Part shown: piece after piece, positions 1-10,160 of the stretch
Layout of the letters: every line of letters starts with the position of its first letter
Numbering within the stretch: position 1 is the first letter of the stretch
Origin: Acaryochloris sp. CCMEE 5410
Lineage (GTDB): Bacteria > Cyanobacteriota > Cyanobacteriia > Thermosynechococcales > Thermosynechococcaceae
DNA length: 64,000 nt
NCBI RefSeq assembly: GCF_000238775.2
Contig: NZ_AFEJ02000002.1
Location: forward strand, 1,116,001 to 1,180,000
Reading direction: 5' to 3'
Position numbers and translations under genes: made by a program
Notes under the pieces: generated by a model
Told to the model about the DNA's origin: nothing
Database searches by the model: none
What the model saw: the letters and a program-made list of their open reading frames with translations, nothing else

Positions 1-158
1 GTGGGACATGGTTTATCTCTCAGTACCAATGATTAACTCGGCAATCAGCCTGCACCCGATATCAAGATGGACTCAATCTCGTTGGGCGTTGTATAAAAAT
101 GGCGGATCAAAGCTGAATTAGGTGAGCCAAATCCAGCTTTGATCTATTGGACGTCTAA

Positions 159-2570
159 TTAGGCTTCGCTAATTTTGAAGGTACTCACGGAAGCTTGAAG
201 CTGCTTGGCAATTTCCACCGTTTCTTGCAGTGATCCGGCCACTTGGCGAGAAGAAGCGGAGGTATTCTCAGACACCTTCGCCACGTTTTGAACCAGCTTA
301 GACAGCATCTGGGCTTTCGCCGTTTGGGATGCGGTAGAACCCGAAATGGTTTGCACCAGGTCCGCAATCTGTTGGGACACAGACACAATCTGGCCAAGGC
401 TTTGTTTGGTATCTTGAACCATGCGCGTACCTTCGACCACCTGGGTTGTACCCACTTCCATCGCGTTGACCACTTCAGCAGTTTCTAGCTGAATATTTTC
501 CACAATCTGCTCAATTTCCTTGGTGGCTGTTGCCGACTGAGACGCTAGCGCCCCCACTTCTTCCGCAACCACCGCGAAGCCTCGACCTTCTTCTCCAGCT
601 CGAGCTGCCTCAATACTGGCGTTAATCGCCAGCAAGTTGGTCTGCAACGCAATTTGGTTAATCAAAGAAACCGCTTTAGAAATCTGCTGAGACGATTCTC
701 CCAACCGTTTCACCTTCTTCGCCGTTTCAGCAACGGTTTCACGCAGCTGGTCAATACTGGCCACTGTTTGATCCATGGTGGCTCCACCATTCACCGCCGT
801 TTCAGAGGCTGTTTTGGCAATTTCGGCAGCCTGCTGAGCGTTATCTGCAACTTCTTGGGCGGCTTGGGTCAAGTCTTCCACGAACTGTAGAGATTGTTCC
901 ACCTGCTCGGCCTGGGAACTCGCATCGTCGGCCAGGTCCACAATGGAAGAACTGCTGGTCGACACCGACTCGTTCACCTGGGTCGCAGCAACCTGTACCT
1001 GGGCCACAATGTCTCTCAAGTTCTCAATAATGGAGTTAAAGAAGTCACCCACAATTCCGATTTCGCTGGCGTCCACGTTGGCTCGGACAGTTAGGTCTCC
1101 ATCAGAAGCGGCTTCAACATCGGTTAGCAGGGTCAGCAAATCAGATTGCAATTGCTCGTTCTGTTTCCGCTGTTGTTCTGCAGTTTCAGTCTGCCGGTCT
1201 AGTTCCTGTTGAGCGGCATATTCTTGCTCCAAAATCAGCGTCTGAATTTGCTCCGCCATTTGGTTGATGTTGTTCCCCAGCTGGGCTAACTCATCCTCAC
1301 CCGCGACTTGTACCCGAGCGTCCAAGTCCCCTAGTCCAATCGCGTTCACCGCGTCAGCAGAGTCGATAATCGGACGAGTGGCTCGTTCCGCAATCACCGC
1401 CGCAATCGCACTAATGATAATCGCCGCTAGGACCGTACCTCCAAGGATGGTCCACAACAATTGTTGAGTGGCGTTAAACGCGATGCCTTCATCCGTTTCA
1501 ATAATGGTTTTCCAGCCCAAGTCCGGCAAATTTTTCAAGAAGGGATCGTCCGAGTTATTCAAAGACTCGAAAGGCACAATCGTTTCCAACTTGCCCGAAA
1601 CCCTTTTGTTTGTGGGTGTCTTGGAATCTTTAATGGTCTTGTACCAGGAGAACTGGTCATCTGCACCAAGAGGTTGACCCGATTGGTTCGCTTTCAGAAT
1701 GGTCGCTTGGGCTTCATTCGAACCCGCAAACAGTTTGCCGTTTTGGTCTACCAGGTAGCCATTTTCATGTTTTTCAATGCCCTTGAGCAAATCTTCCAAG
1801 AAGGTTACTGGCATTCGAGCTCGCACAACACCAATAGGTTTGCCTGTGGCTTTATCTTTCACCACATTAGCGGTATAGACCGAGATTATACCTGAAGATT
1901 TAGACAGCAGGGGCTGAGAAATATGGGGTTTGCCAGTTTTGACAGCAGCTTGGAAATAGCTTCGATCGCCGTGATTGCCTAAGGCTTTACCGGAAGACTG
2001 GGCGAGAACATTCCCCTGCAAATCAAAAAAGGCAATGCTGTTATAGATGGTGTAAGCTTCAATAAACTTGTCTAGGGCTGCTTGCTTCGCCTGTTTAGTG
2101 GTAGACCCTCGCAAGTTAGAGTCAATGAAAATATCCAAACTTGACATAATCTGAATATCACCATATCTCTCCCGCATATAGGAGGCAACTTTCGCTGCAA
2201 TTTGGGTTGTAGAAGTTTCCTTGTTGGCAATAATCTTTTGTGATACCGATTGGTTCGCAAAGAAATAAGCTGCAGTACCCACTACAGCCACAGGTACAAC
2301 CCCAATGATGACCGAAAGGACCGTGGCCTTTGCTTTGAGGCTCAACCGTTGAAGTAGCGGTTTTACAGTTGCGGCTTCTGGAACGGGTTCAGCACTAGGG
2401 GCAGGGCTAGTCGAAATGGCTGCAACTGCTTTAGACCCATCTGACCCCGCATCTTGGGGGAAAGCATCGTTTAAGCCAGTGGTCATCTGCTCTAGATCCA
2501 GGGGGACAATATTTTTGTCACCATGACCATTGTTGGTGGCTGTATCATCTGCATGATCTTTCATATGCAT
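159..2570 (-). CDS. Methyl-accepting chemotaxis protein with dCache sensor (PixJ/PilJ position)
   Basis: Transmembrane chemoreceptor of 803 residues that should signal to a CheA-CheW array controlling type IV pilus motility. About 80 Ala/Pro/Asp-rich cytoplasmic residues precede TM1 (about 83-105). A periplasmic dCache-like sensor follows (about 110-365), then TM2 (about 371-394), a HAMP domain (about 393-445), a coiled linker, a second HAMP-like segment (about 475-526) and the MA signalling domain. The MA tip contains the conserved stretch [20 protein letters not shown]. The gene is last of four minus-strand genes visible here (PatA-like, CheY, CheW, MCP), the order of pixG-H-I-J. A CheA gene would be expected beyond position 1. 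PixJ of Synechocystis senses light through GAF domains; none is visible here, so the stimulus is probably a small molecule. The family call is secure; the ligand is unknown. Confidence 0.93.
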   Translation of the reverse strand: MHMKDHADDTATNNGHGDKNIVPLDLEQMTTGLNDAFPQDAGSDGSKAVAAISTSPAPSAEPVPEAATVKPLLQRLSLKAKATVLSVIIGVVPVAVVGTAAYFFANQSVSQKIIANKETSTTQIAAKVASYMRERYGDIQIMSSLDIFIDSNLRGSTTKQAKQAALDKFIEAYTIYNSIAFFDLQGNVLAQSSGKALGNHGDRSYFQAAVKTGKPHISQPLLSKSSGIISVYTANVVKDKATGKPIGVVRARMPVTFLEDLLKGIEKHENGYLVDQNGKLFAGSNEAQATILKANQSGQPLGADDQFSWYKTIKDSKTPTNKRVSGKLETIVPFESLNNSDDPFLKNLPDLGWKTIIETDEGIAFNATQQLLWTILGGTVLAAIIISAIAAVIAERATRPIIDSADAVNAIGLGDLDARVQVAGEDELAQLGNNINQMAEQIQTLILEQEYAAQQELDRQTETAEQQRKQNEQLQSDLLTLLTDVEAASDGDLTVRANVDASEIGIVGDFFNSIIENLRDIVAQVQVAATQVNESVSTSSSSIVDLADDASSQAEQVEQSLQFVEDLTQAAQEVADNAQQAAEIAKTASETAVNGGATMDQTVASIDQLRETVAETAKKVKRLGESSQQISKAVSLINQIALQTNLLAINASIEAARAGEEGRGFAVVAEEVGALASQSATATKEIEQIVENIQLETAEVVNAMEVGTTQVVEGTRMVQDTKQSLGQIVSVSQQIADLVQTISGSTASQTAKAQMLSKLVQNVAKVSENTSASSRQVAGSLQETVEIAKQLQASVSTFKISEA

Positions 2571-2750
2571 GGGGAATCGTGCCTCTCTGAATACGGATAA
2601 TGTTGGATAGAAGATTTAAGTTCTTAAGAACTTTAAAAGAAATAAAATTGCTGTAGTGCTCTCTCCAGGGGGAGATTCCAGATCAATCAGTTTTAGTTAG
2701 TTTTGACATAAGGTCTTTCCGATATTTCAAAACCGTTCCCCCTGTTGGTA

Positions 2751-3245
2751 TTAACGCTGTAGTACGGATGAGTTAACAATTGCGTCAGGATCCAGAACCA
2801 ATAGAATTTCTTTCTCTTCTGGCAAACACCCCCGTAAATAGGGCGCAATATTGGGGGCAACCGTACCAATGGGGGACTGAATGGTATCTGAGGGAAACCG
2901 CGTTACACCTTGGATAATGGGTACAGCTAACCCTAGGGGCACCTGACCCACCTGGAGAATGGCAACGTTATATTGTCTGGCATTGGTCATTAAACCTGAA
3001 TAACCCAACATAATGGACAGGTCCACCACCCAAAACACCCGACTTCGCTGGTTCAAAAGACCCAGGACACAAGTGGGCATATTGGGAATGGGCGAAATTT
3101 GCTCAACAGGTACCACAATGACTTCCCGTGCTGCCTCCATGGGTAGTGCAACGGGCACACTATCACTCAGCCGCAACTTGAGGTAAGGATCACCTAATCC
3201 TTCTTGTAACGGCGAGGCTTGGAGGTCTAAGGTGGGCAGTTTCAT
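2751..3245 (-). CDS. CheW-like adaptor protein (PixI-type)
   Basis: Single CheW domain of 164 residues, the usual size for a stand-alone adaptor linking a chemoreceptor to CheA. The sequence has the expected alternating beta-strand pattern, including a segment LPMEAAREVIVVPVEQISPI that resembles the receptor-binding face of CheW. It starts three bases after the cheY stop and lies about 180 bp upstream of the receptor gene, so co-transcription is likely. By gene order it corresponds to pixI/pilI of cyanobacterial motility operons. That equivalence is inferred from position. Confidence 0.9.
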   Translation of the reverse strand: MKLPTLDLQASPLQEGLGDPYLKLRLSDSVPVALPMEAAREVIVVPVEQISPIPNMPTCVLGLLNQRSRVFWVVDLSIMLGYSGLMTNARQYNVAILQVGQVPLGLAVPIIQGVTRFPSDTIQSPIGTVAPNIAPYLRGCLPEEKEILLVLDPDAIVNSSVLQR

Positions 3246-3248
3246 TGC

Positions 3249-3608
3249 TTAAACAACAGATTGAACAGCTTGGAGCAAATCTTCGCGGGTGAAGGGCTTA
3301 GTAACGTAAGCATCTGCCCCTTGTTTTTTACCCCAGAGCTTGTCTAAGTCTTGATTCTTAGAGGTGCAAATCACGACAGGTAATTGTTGAGTTGCTTCAT
3401 TCTTTTTCAAGCTACGACAGAGCTCGAATCCACTCATGCCGGGCATCACCACATCAGTTACCACAAGATCGGGCTTTTGAGATTCTGCTTTGGCTAAGGC
3501 ATCCTTCGCATCAGTTGTGCTGATGACGGTATAACCGCCTTCTCGTAAATAACTACAAATTAGTTCTAGTTCGGCTGGACCGTCATCCACTACTAAAACA
3601 GTTCTCAT
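3249..3608 (-). CDS. CheY-like single-domain response regulator (PixH/PilH-type)
   Basis: 119-residue receiver domain with no output domain. The acidic pair DD lies near residue 8, the phospho-acceptor Asp is in VVTDVVMPGMSGFEL (about residue 51), Thr/Ser is in VVICTSKN, and the conserved Lys-Pro is in YVTKPF near residue 103. All catalytic positions are present, so it should be phosphorylated, presumably by the operon's CheA. It sits between the PatA-like regulator and CheW, the place of pixH. The final residues run straight to the start of the cheW gene with almost no gap. Confidence 0.93.
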   Translation of the reverse strand: MRTVLVVDDGPAELELICSYLREGGYTVISTTDAKDALAKAESQKPDLVVTDVVMPGMSGFELCRSLKKNEATQQLPVVICTSKNQDLDKLWGKKQGADAYVTKPFTREDLLQAVQSVV

Positions 3609-3711
3609 TTGTTATTGCTCCTAAAACTAATCAAAGTAAGCTCGTAAACATGGCCTTATCTGATACCTTCAGAGTGCCCCTTTCCCAGAAAAATACATCT
3701 GTAGGTATCGA

Positions 3712-4941
3712 TCAGGTCAAGTGGCGAAAGACCATTTTTTGTAAATCAGCTTGGGTAAATGGTTTAGTTAAATAGTCCGTAGCTCCAGCAACTTTAGCTT
3801 TGGCTCGGTCGATTAACCCAGTGTTTCCTGTGACCATCACTACCGGAATTTTCTTGAATTGAGAATTCTTGCGGATCAGGCGACAAAGCTCGTAACCATC
3901 CACCCACGGCATACCGACATCTAACAAAATCAAATCCGGCTTAGCTCGCATAATTTGGATTAAGGCTTTAACCGGATCGCTGATCATGACGACCGAAACG
4001 TTTTGATCTTGCAGATATCGATTGATGGTGTTGAGAATGGCGGGGCTATCATCCACACAGGCAATGGTGTAGCTCTTCTGGCCAATATCGCTGGAACCAA
4101 TATTTCCTAATGCAGCATCACTATCGGACTGGGTTCCGCTTGCCTGGGGAGTGCTGCTAACAGCCCCGACGGCCAATCGAGGTAACTGATTAAAGGGGGG
4201 CTGTGGATCTTGCAGCAAGATCACTTTGTCTACAATCAAAGAATTGAGGTTTTGAGCTAGTTGGAGTTCATCGAGGTTGAGCAGCACTCCAAGATGGCGG
4301 AAGCTAAATCCTCGCAGAATTTTCTGTAACTGCTGGACTTTGCTGGGGGATAATTTGGCAGCGCCCGGACTCTGCTCTGCAAAGTAGAGCCGCTGATGGG
4401 GCGACCAAACCATGGGACCTAAAGCCTGCCAGGCATTCAAACGTTTCTGGCATTTTTGCACTAAGGGAGGGATGGTTTGCTTAGCATATACAGGCAGGTG
4501 AGCCGATTTGGGTAAGAACTTAAAGGTTCCTTCGGACACCAGCAGGTAGGATTCTAGAATTTCGATGACAATGCCTTCTACCAAGGTTGCCGCTTCGGCA
4601 GGCTTTAGCTGGTTGGTTCTCACTAACCAAGAAATGGCTTGATAATCCGGGCAGATTTGCTCGGAAGAGTCGTCGTTGAAGTTAATTCTGACTTGAGTCC
4701 GCACCTCGCTATTGAGGGAAGGAACCTGACGACTGAGTCGTCGCAAATGGTTATCCAATAAGTCCAAGGGGTCAGCTGAGTAAGTTGCATAAACTAACTG
4801 GCTTTCTTCCAAATAAAAAAACCAATTGATAGCGCCGTTAGAAACGACTAAGCAACCATCTTTTTTGGCATTAGCGTGCTGGCTGAGCAAGTCCGCTACG
4901 TTCAGCTTATTTGAGATTTTGCCACTCATAGTTGCTGCCAT
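3712..4941 (-). CDS. PatA/PixG-type regulator: PATAN domain plus C-terminal receiver
   Basis: 409 residues. The N-terminal part (about 10-240) resembles the PATAN (DUF4388-like) region of cyanobacterial PatA/PixG proteins, with an opening of the type DGCLVVSNGAINWFFYLEESQ. A Ser/Gly-rich linker (about 255-285) leads to a complete receiver domain (about 292-409), with the acceptor Asp in LILLDVGMPWVDGYELC and the Lys in YLTKPF. Such proteins act with CheY-like partners in phototaxis, or in heterocyst patterning for PatA itself. It is the first gene of the visible operon. About 640 bp of non-coding DNA upstream presumably holds the operon promoter. Confidence 0.9.
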   Translation of the reverse strand: MAATMSGKISNKLNVADLLSQHANAKKDGCLVVSNGAINWFFYLEESQLVYATYSADPLDLLDNHLRRLSRQVPSLNSEVRTQVRINFNDDSSEQICPDYQAISWLVRTNQLKPAEAATLVEGIVIEILESYLLVSEGTFKFLPKSAHLPVYAKQTIPPLVQKCQKRLNAWQALGPMVWSPHQRLYFAEQSPGAAKLSPSKVQQLQKILRGFSFRHLGVLLNLDELQLAQNLNSLIVDKVILLQDPQPPFNQLPRLAVGAVSSTPQASGTQSDSDAALGNIGSSDIGQKSYTIACVDDSPAILNTINRYLQDQNVSVVMISDPVKALIQIMRAKPDLILLDVGMPWVDGYELCRLIRKNSQFKKIPVVMVTGNTGLIDRAKAKVAGATDYLTKPFTQADLQKMVFRHLT

Positions 4942-5583
4942 GGGTATTGTTTTTCCTTCTCAACACACAACGGTTTGGTGAACTCTGCATCACTGATACA
5001 GAGGAAATTGGGTCATAAGTGGGAGTTATTCAGTGGAGAGAATGCTAAGAAAAGTGTAGAAATCTACGTTAACTAAGATATGGATATGACACATTAAGTA
5101 ATAATCGGTTATTTCTGTTCATGCTTGAAGAAATCTCAACTTGAATGATCAGAGTTCCCTTATTATTCAGAGTGAGTAGAAGATCTTATCGTACTCTTCT
5201 CTTGGCTCTCTATGGGCCACGTTACCTGTAACTATCTCTATCCTTTGTCTGCTTTCAGTTATCCCTGCGATCAACTCTACAAACTTTATTTTTCCACTTA
5301 GGTTAACGGTCTTACTAAAGATCGTTACTATTTATAGTTCCCCGCGTGGGTCTTAACGGATCACCGTAAAATTAACTAGAAATATTTTTTTGTGGTTGCA
5401 AAGTATATATAAATTTAAAAGGCTCATGGCAAAATTGCCATGAGCCTTTTAGTCTGTAAAAAATTGTTCTCTTATTTTTATCTGTCTAGATAAAATAGCG
5501 AAGGGATTGAGCGATAATAGCTGGCAAGAATTAGAGCCCGACCTAATAGCAACCACAATTCAAGGGAATAGAGAGAAAGAGAC
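4942..5583. other. Intergenic region upstream of the motility operon
   Basis: About 640 bp without a convincing gene. It should contain the promoter and leader of the minus-strand chemotaxis operon. The only clear structure is the palindromic hairpin at 5417-5450. No tRNA-like cloverleaf or repeat array was seen. Confidence 0.5.
5417..5450. terminator. Strong intrinsic terminator hairpin
   Basis: A perfect 16-bp inverted repeat (AAAAGGCTCATGGCAA and its complement) with a two-base loop. Each side carries an A or T tract, so it can act on either strand. It lies about 134 bp past the end of the minus-strand comFB gene and most likely terminates that transcript before the motility operon promoter. 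Confidence 0.8.
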
Positions 5584-5976
5584 TTAACCGTCCAACTCAA
5601 GATCCGTCATGGAGTCAGCCAATTCCTCTAGGGCCATTCTGGCAATATGCATCTCTGCTTCGACTTCTTCTTGGGGAAGAAGGGGAGTCGTCACCCGTGT
5701 AGGCTGCTGAGCAACCACTTTTAAGGATTGATGGACAGCAGCCCGGAGGCGTTGACCAAATTGTTGTTGCCCTCGCTGTTTTTGCCGATAGACCCCTTCT
5801 TGGCTAGATGCATAAAGGGGAGGCAACCGATTGAGAGCGTAGGATACGACATCAATGCGGTTTAGAGCTTTGGCGGTTTCAGGTTTAAAGTTGCGAGTCT
5901 GTCTGTCGATTTCTTCTTCGACCAGCTCTTCCATCACGTTCTTATAGACCTGGGCTTTGTAGAATGCTTTTAACAT
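5584..5976 (-). CDS. ComFB family protein (late competence development protein domain)
   Basis: 130 residues. The N-terminal half (about 1-60) matches the ComFB domain pattern, with the segment KNVMEELVEEEIDRQ followed by the short helix LNRIDVVSYALNRLPPLY. Cyanobacterial ComFB-type proteins have been described as cyclic dinucleotide receptors connected to motility and natural competence. A gene next to a pilus-control operon fits that. The C-terminal half is Gln/Arg-rich, then acidic. It is transcribed alone and has a strong hairpin terminator downstream. The family call is good; ligand and partner are not visible from sequence. Confidence 0.8.
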   Translation of the reverse strand: MLKAFYKAQVYKNVMEELVEEEIDRQTRNFKPETAKALNRIDVVSYALNRLPPLYASSQEGVYRQKQRGQQQFGQRLRAAVHQSLKVVAQQPTRVTTPLLPQEEVEAEMHIARMALEELADSMTDLELDG

Positions 5977-6701
5977 GTGTTTAGCTAGTGTCCCTGCCTC
6001 ATAAAACTAGTGTTCCCCATATTTTTTCAAATTTAGTATGGGGTAGCCTCCGAATATTCTCGGTTAATCGTGACTTTGCTCAAATGCACATGCTTTTATC
6101 TTGATCCGTCACTATTTCAGTTTTATACGTATTTTCCCCCAAAAGTATAAATTTAATCTAAGAAAGTTCATGCTCTGCCTACATTTTCTTAACCCGAGAA
6201 CAAATTCATGCTTATAAATACGGTTGAAATATTGAGATTGAAAGATTCATATCCCTAAGGCTCTTCAATGACCCAAAAAGATCTACGTGCGAAAGACGAT
6301 GCTGGCTATATCCATGACTGGGCAGAATTTAGCTAACTCAACAACTGCATATTCCGATGCATTTACTACATCCACAGTTTACGGGTGACTCTCGCCCTTG
6401 ATGTCACGGATAACGGCGGAGTTTAGACCTTCTTTTCTCTAAAAACTTGAAGATTTACGGGCTATTCTTCTCTTAGAGGTTGGTGAAATATAGGTTTAGC
6501 TAAGACACTCAATTGTCACACCTGGCGGGCCAATGTTTGAGGATAAAGTCTGACGTAGACAACTTTTTCTGATGGGGCTGGTCTTCAATACCCATCAGCA
6601 TAAAACCCACGTCCCCCAGGCTGACCGGTTGATTTCTTTGACGTCATCGGTAGAAATGATGTCAGAATAAAGACCGACCTCATCTGTCATTACCCCAAAT
6701 C
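5977..6701. other. Intergenic region between comFB and leuD, possibly with decayed coding sequence
   Basis: About 720 bp with no full gene. On the minus strand around 6540-6690 there are short protein-like stretches in more than one frame, including a 31-codon frame starting at 6690. This could be a decayed gene. On the plus strand a 22-codon frame starts at 6268. Neither can be identified. The leuD promoter should lie in the last 200 bp. Confidence 0.3.
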
Positions 6702-7292
6702 ATGAGCCAAATTCATTCCCATACTGGCGCTGGTATTCCCTTGACTGGCAACGATATCGATACGGATCGGATTATTCCTGCCCGATTCTTGCGATGCGTT
6801 ACCTTTGACAGCTTGGGACAACAGGTCTTTGCAGATGATCGCCAACAAACGGGTGGACAGCATCCGTTTGATTTACCCCAATTTCAAGGGGCAACGGTAT
6901 TAGTTGTTAATGGTAATTTCGGCTGTGGCTCGTCTAGGGAACATGCCCCCCAAGCGATTTCAAAATGGGGGATTCAGGCGATTATTGGCGAGAGTTTTGC
7001 CGAAATCTTTTTTGGGAATTGTGTGGCAATTGGTATTCCCTGCGTTACGGCTGCTGCTGATGTGGTGCAACAACTGCAATCCCATCTGAATGAGCATCCT
7101 GGGACGTCGGTGCAAATTAATCTAGACCAAATGACTGTGACCTGGGGGGATGTGTCCCATCCCATCCATATGGGCGAAGGCCCTCGACAGATGATGCTGT
7201 CTGGTACTTGGGATGCCTGCGGTCAATTGTTGGGGCAGGTCAAACAGATTGAAGCAACGACGAAACGGCTCCCTTATTTGGCTTGGAGTTGA
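6702..7292 (+). CDS. leuD: 3-isopropylmalate dehydratase small subunit
   Basis: 196 residues, standard for LeuD. With LeuC it forms isopropylmalate isomerase, which converts 2- to 3-isopropylmalate in leucine synthesis. Diagnostic segments are TGNDIDTDRIIPARFL at 15-30 and NFGCGSSREHAPQAI near 72-86, the aconitase swivel-domain motif. A later stretch GESFAEIFFGNC is also typical. leuC is not in the window; leuB lies 4.3 kb downstream on the same strand, so the leu genes are dispersed. Its 3' end overlaps the convergent gene at 7274-7699 by 19 bp. Confidence 0.97.
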   Translation: MSQIHSHTGAGIPLTGNDIDTDRIIPARFLRCVTFDSLGQQVFADDRQQTGGQHPFDLPQFQGATVLVVNGNFGCGSSREHAPQAISKWGIQAIIGESFAEIFFGNCVAIGIPCVTAAADVVQQLQSHLNEHPGTSVQINLDQMTVTWGDVSHPIHMGEGPRQMMLSGTWDACGQLLGQVKQIEATTKRLPYLAWS

Positions 7293-7699
7293 GGTTGCGA
7301 TCGCATCATGGTTTCCAGTTTCTGCCAATCTTTAGCGTGAATGATCCACGGAGACAGTCTCACTTTCTTCAAGGCGTCTCCTTGCTGAACATACAGTTGC
7401 CGCCCCTGGAGCTGCAAATCGCTAAAGGTTTCAAGGGAATAGGATCTAACCTCTCTTCCTAACATGTTGTACAACACCACGTGGTCCGGATGAATGGCCG
7501 CAATGGGTTTGGTGAAATAGCCAAAACCAATGTAACCGATGAGACATCCTAAGATCAGGGGGAATTGAAACTCGCCTAAAAATAAAAGCCACATCCCCAA
7601 ACCGACGTTCAGCCCCCCTAACAACATAAAGACCACTGCAACCTCTCTTTTATATCGGAGAATGCAGGGGAGTTGAGGAAGAGACTGATCGGTACTCAT
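7274..7699 (-). CDS. Small membrane protein with two TM helices and a PH-like C-terminal half
   Basis: 141 residues, not assigned to a named family. Two hydrophobic segments (about 20-38 and 44-60) form a hairpin after a short cytoplasmic N-terminus. The rest (about 65-140) alternates strands in the manner of bacterial PH-like membrane-associated domains: DHVVLYNMLGREVRSYSLE, then QLYVQQGDALKKVRL. It is convergent with leuD and overlaps the last 19 bp of it. No operon partner is evident. Function unknown. Confidence 0.65.
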   Translation of the reverse strand: MSTDQSLPQLPCILRYKREVAVVFMLLGGLNVGLGMWLLFLGEFQFPLILGCLIGYIGFGYFTKPIAAIHPDHVVLYNMLGREVRSYSLETFSDLQLQGRQLYVQQGDALKKVRLSPWIIHAKDWQKLETMMRSQPQLQAK

Positions 7700-7790
7700 G
7701 GCCGGACGCTAGTGAAAGGGTTCATGTCTATGATTACCATATTGAAATTTGTCTGGAGTGACGACCATAGGGGCTATGAGGGGATCAGGC

Positions 7791-8756
7791 TTAGGATGCA
7801 TGGACGGCTAACCGCGCTGGTAGACAGGCTTTACAGATGGCTTCAATATGCCGATGGTCGGTGCCACAACATCCACCGAGGACATTTAGGTTAGGCAAAG
7901 CATCACTTAAATTTAAATATTGCTGACCCAGCTCTTGGGGATTGCCATCATCCAAATCGACCGCTTCATCCAGTTCTGCATGACTTTTGGTGGAGGCATT
8001 GGCCCGGAGCCCATGAATGCGAGTCAGCCAAGGTTCGTTGGTTGCGAATATCTGCTCGAAATGGGACGGATGGGCACAGTTGATCATGTAATAAATCGGT
8101 CCATTGCCTGTGGCTGCATCAACTTGTGCGATCGCATCTTTCAAACTCTGTCCGGTTGGTAGCTTGCCGTCGGTTTCCACGGTAAAGGAGATAACCACGG
8201 GCATACCAACTAGGTGGGCCGCCCGGGTAATGCCAATGGCTTCCTCGGTATAGGTCATGGTGACGGCACTAACCATATCGGCTTCGGCCTCTTTAAACGC
8301 TGCAATTTGGGGCAGATGATATACCTGAGCTTCAGCAGGAGTCATGGCCGTATCGACTTGATACCCGTCTCTCCGAGGACCGATACAGCCACTAATGACC
8401 ATGCGGCTAGCTTCGGTTTCGTATTGTTGGCGGATGGTATGGAGAAGTGCGATCGCATTTCGATTCACAGCAGCTAACTCGGCGGCATCATACCCAAGCT
8501 TGGTTCCCCAGTCTGGATTGGCCCGCCAGGTTGCACTTTCTAGAATTAGGCCCACTTCATAGGTCTGAGCAAGCTGAGCATATTGTTGAAAATATTCGTA
8601 AAGGGCTTCATAACCTTGGTTATCTTTCAATAAATCGAAGGCAGCAAAGTCAGGTAAATCGATGCCCTCATGAAAGATCAGAGTGGTTTCCAGCCCTCCA
8701 TCCGTCAAAAAAACGTCGCTCGATAATTGGGGTAAATTCTGTCGATATTGAGGCAT
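7791..8756 (-). CDS. Homocysteine S-methyltransferase (MmuM-like)
   Basis: Zinc-dependent methyltransferase that makes methionine from homocysteine, usually with S-methylmethionine or SAM as donor. It opens with LTDGGLETTLIFHEGIDLP, typical of the family. Zinc ligands are the Cys of YMINCAHPSHF and the Cys pair of LGGCCGTDHRHI near the C-terminus. I placed the start at 8756 because AGGGGAG lies seven bases upstream. The frame stays open to 8831, which would add 25 residues with no family similarity that I can see. Since metH is also present at 41.8 kb, this enzyme probably serves methyl recycling and not bulk methionine synthesis. Confidence 0.9.
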   Translation of the reverse strand: MPQYRQNLPQLSSDVFLTDGGLETTLIFHEGIDLPDFAAFDLLKDNQGYEALYEYFQQYAQLAQTYEVGLILESATWRANPDWGTKLGYDAAELAAVNRNAIALLHTIRQQYETEASRMVISGCIGPRRDGYQVDTAMTPAEAQVYHLPQIAAFKEAEADMVSAVTMTYTEEAIGITRAAHLVGMPVVISFTVETDGKLPTGQSLKDAIAQVDAATGNGPIYYMINCAHPSHFEQIFATNEPWLTRIHGLRANASTKSHAELDEAVDLDDGNPQELGQQYLNLSDALPNLNVLGGCCGTDHRHIEAICKACLPARLAVHAS

Positions 8757-8870
8757 GGGCTGCTCCCCTGTCAGATGCATATACCTTTCAGGGTGTGGGA
8801 TTTCAATAAACGGAACAATGATCACTATCACCCCAGGTCCTAGTCCTCATCACAGCCCCTACGCTGGATC

Positions 8871-10004
8871 TCACTGCCATTGATTTTTCTGTCGCTGCCG
8901 CATGGATTTAGTGATCTTTTTCCAGCGAGCTTTGGTGTTGATCTGCGCTTTTTGATTTTGCTTGCGGTGCAGATAGGCTTCTTCCTTGCGGAGTTTTTGG
9001 TAGCTTTGCAAGCGCTGAGCCTCGAGCTGACCACTCGCTAAAGCCGCCTGCACGGCGCAGCCTGGTTCTTGCTGATGTTGACAATCTCGAAACCGACAGT
9101 GCTCTGCTAGGGCTTCAATCTCGTTAAACGCATTGGCAACCCCCGTTTGCGTCGTCCACAGCTGAAGTTCTCTCAACCCCGGAGTATCGATTAAAATGGA
9201 CCCGGAGGGTAAGCAGATCAGTTGACGGCTGGTGGTAGTATGGCGTCCACGACTATCATCTGCCCGCACTGCTTGCACCGCCTGGATTTGTTCCCCCATA
9301 AGTTGATTGGTTATTGTGGATTTCCCCACCCCAGAGGAACCCACTAGGGCAATGGTTTTTCCCGGCTGCAGCCAAGGGCTTAATTCATCCAGACCTTGAT
9401 TATGCAAAGCACTGATTTGAACCATGGGAATGCCCAAGGCAATGGTTTCTAAGTCAAAGAGGCGCTGTTCAATCTGCTCACCAATATCGACCTTATTTAA
9501 GATAATGATCGGACGGGCACCGCTCTCCCAAATCATCACCAGGTAGCGCTCAATCCGCCGCACATTAAAATCATGGTCTAATCCACAGACTAGAAAAACG
9601 CTATCCAGATTAGCGGCAATCAGTTGAACCTCCGTCGTCCCTCCGGCCACCTTACGAGAAAATAAGGTACGCCGAGGCAACAGATGCTGAATCGTGGCAG
9701 TCTGGCCTGCAGCAGAAATTACGACCCAGTCTCCGACGCAGGGCAGATCTTCTGTGCTCTGGATTTGATAGCGAAACTTACCGCTGATTTCAGCTGCCAA
9801 TTCTCCTACTTCGGTATAAAGGGTGTAAAGCTGCTTATGCTGACGGGCGACTCGACCCACCTGGAATTGTTGGGCTGCAAACGGAGCAAAGCTGAGAGCA
9901 AGATCGTCGCTCCAGCCCAGTAAATCTAAATTCATGGGAATGCCTAAAGTGTCTATGGGTATAAGCCAGACACCCAGAGGCATAAAAATCTTATCCACCT
10001 CCAT
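8871..10004 (-). CDS. rsgA: Ribosome small subunit-dependent GTPase A
   Basis: Circularly permuted GTPase that assists late 30S maturation. Order: N-terminal OB-fold (about 25-100), GTPase domain with G4 (IILNKVD) before G1 (LVGSSGVGKSTITNQL), then RHTTTSRQLICL and DTPGLREL, and a C-terminal zinc knuckle (CRFRDCQHQQEPGCAV). The last 60 residues are rich in Lys, Arg and Gln. The longest frame gives 377 residues. The Met at 9935 (NLDLLGWSDDLALSF) would remove 23 residues and matches family length better, but neither site has a clear Shine-Dalgarno sequence. The downstream homocysteine methyltransferase gene is on the same strand. Confidence 0.95.
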   Translation of the reverse strand: MEVDKIFMPLGVWLIPIDTLGIPMNLDLLGWSDDLALSFAPFAAQQFQVGRVARQHKQLYTLYTEVGELAAEISGKFRYQIQSTEDLPCVGDWVVISAAGQTATIQHLLPRRTLFSRKVAGGTTEVQLIAANLDSVFLVCGLDHDFNVRRIERYLVMIWESGARPIIILNKVDIGEQIEQRLFDLETIALGIPMVQISALHNQGLDELSPWLQPGKTIALVGSSGVGKSTITNQLMGEQIQAVQAVRADDSRGRHTTTSRQLICLPSGSILIDTPGLRELQLWTTQTGVANAFNEIEALAEHCRFRDCQHQQEPGCAVQAALASGQLEAQRLQSYQKLRKEEAYLHRKQNQKAQINTKARWKKITKSMRQRQKNQWQ

Positions 10005-10160
10005 TTTTCAGGTGGACGATGGAAGGTAACAAATACCTCTAAGGGTCAAGCCAGATCAGTTGTAGAGATAAAATCAATGACCGACATAGGTGCACCTCCG
10101 TTGATGAAGTGAGGGATATTTCTACAGTAATTGTTTTGAACAAAAGTGGCCATTGTAATT

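Noticed and set aside
6268-6336. Short plus-strand frame of 22 codons between comFB and leuD
   Set aside because: No ribosome site, no recognisable family and surrounded by stops; listed only as part of the intergenic region.
6595-6690. Minus-strand frame of 31 codons with protein-like neighbouring frames
   Set aside because: Cannot be matched to a family, and no single frame is favoured; may be a decayed gene, but I cannot support a feature.
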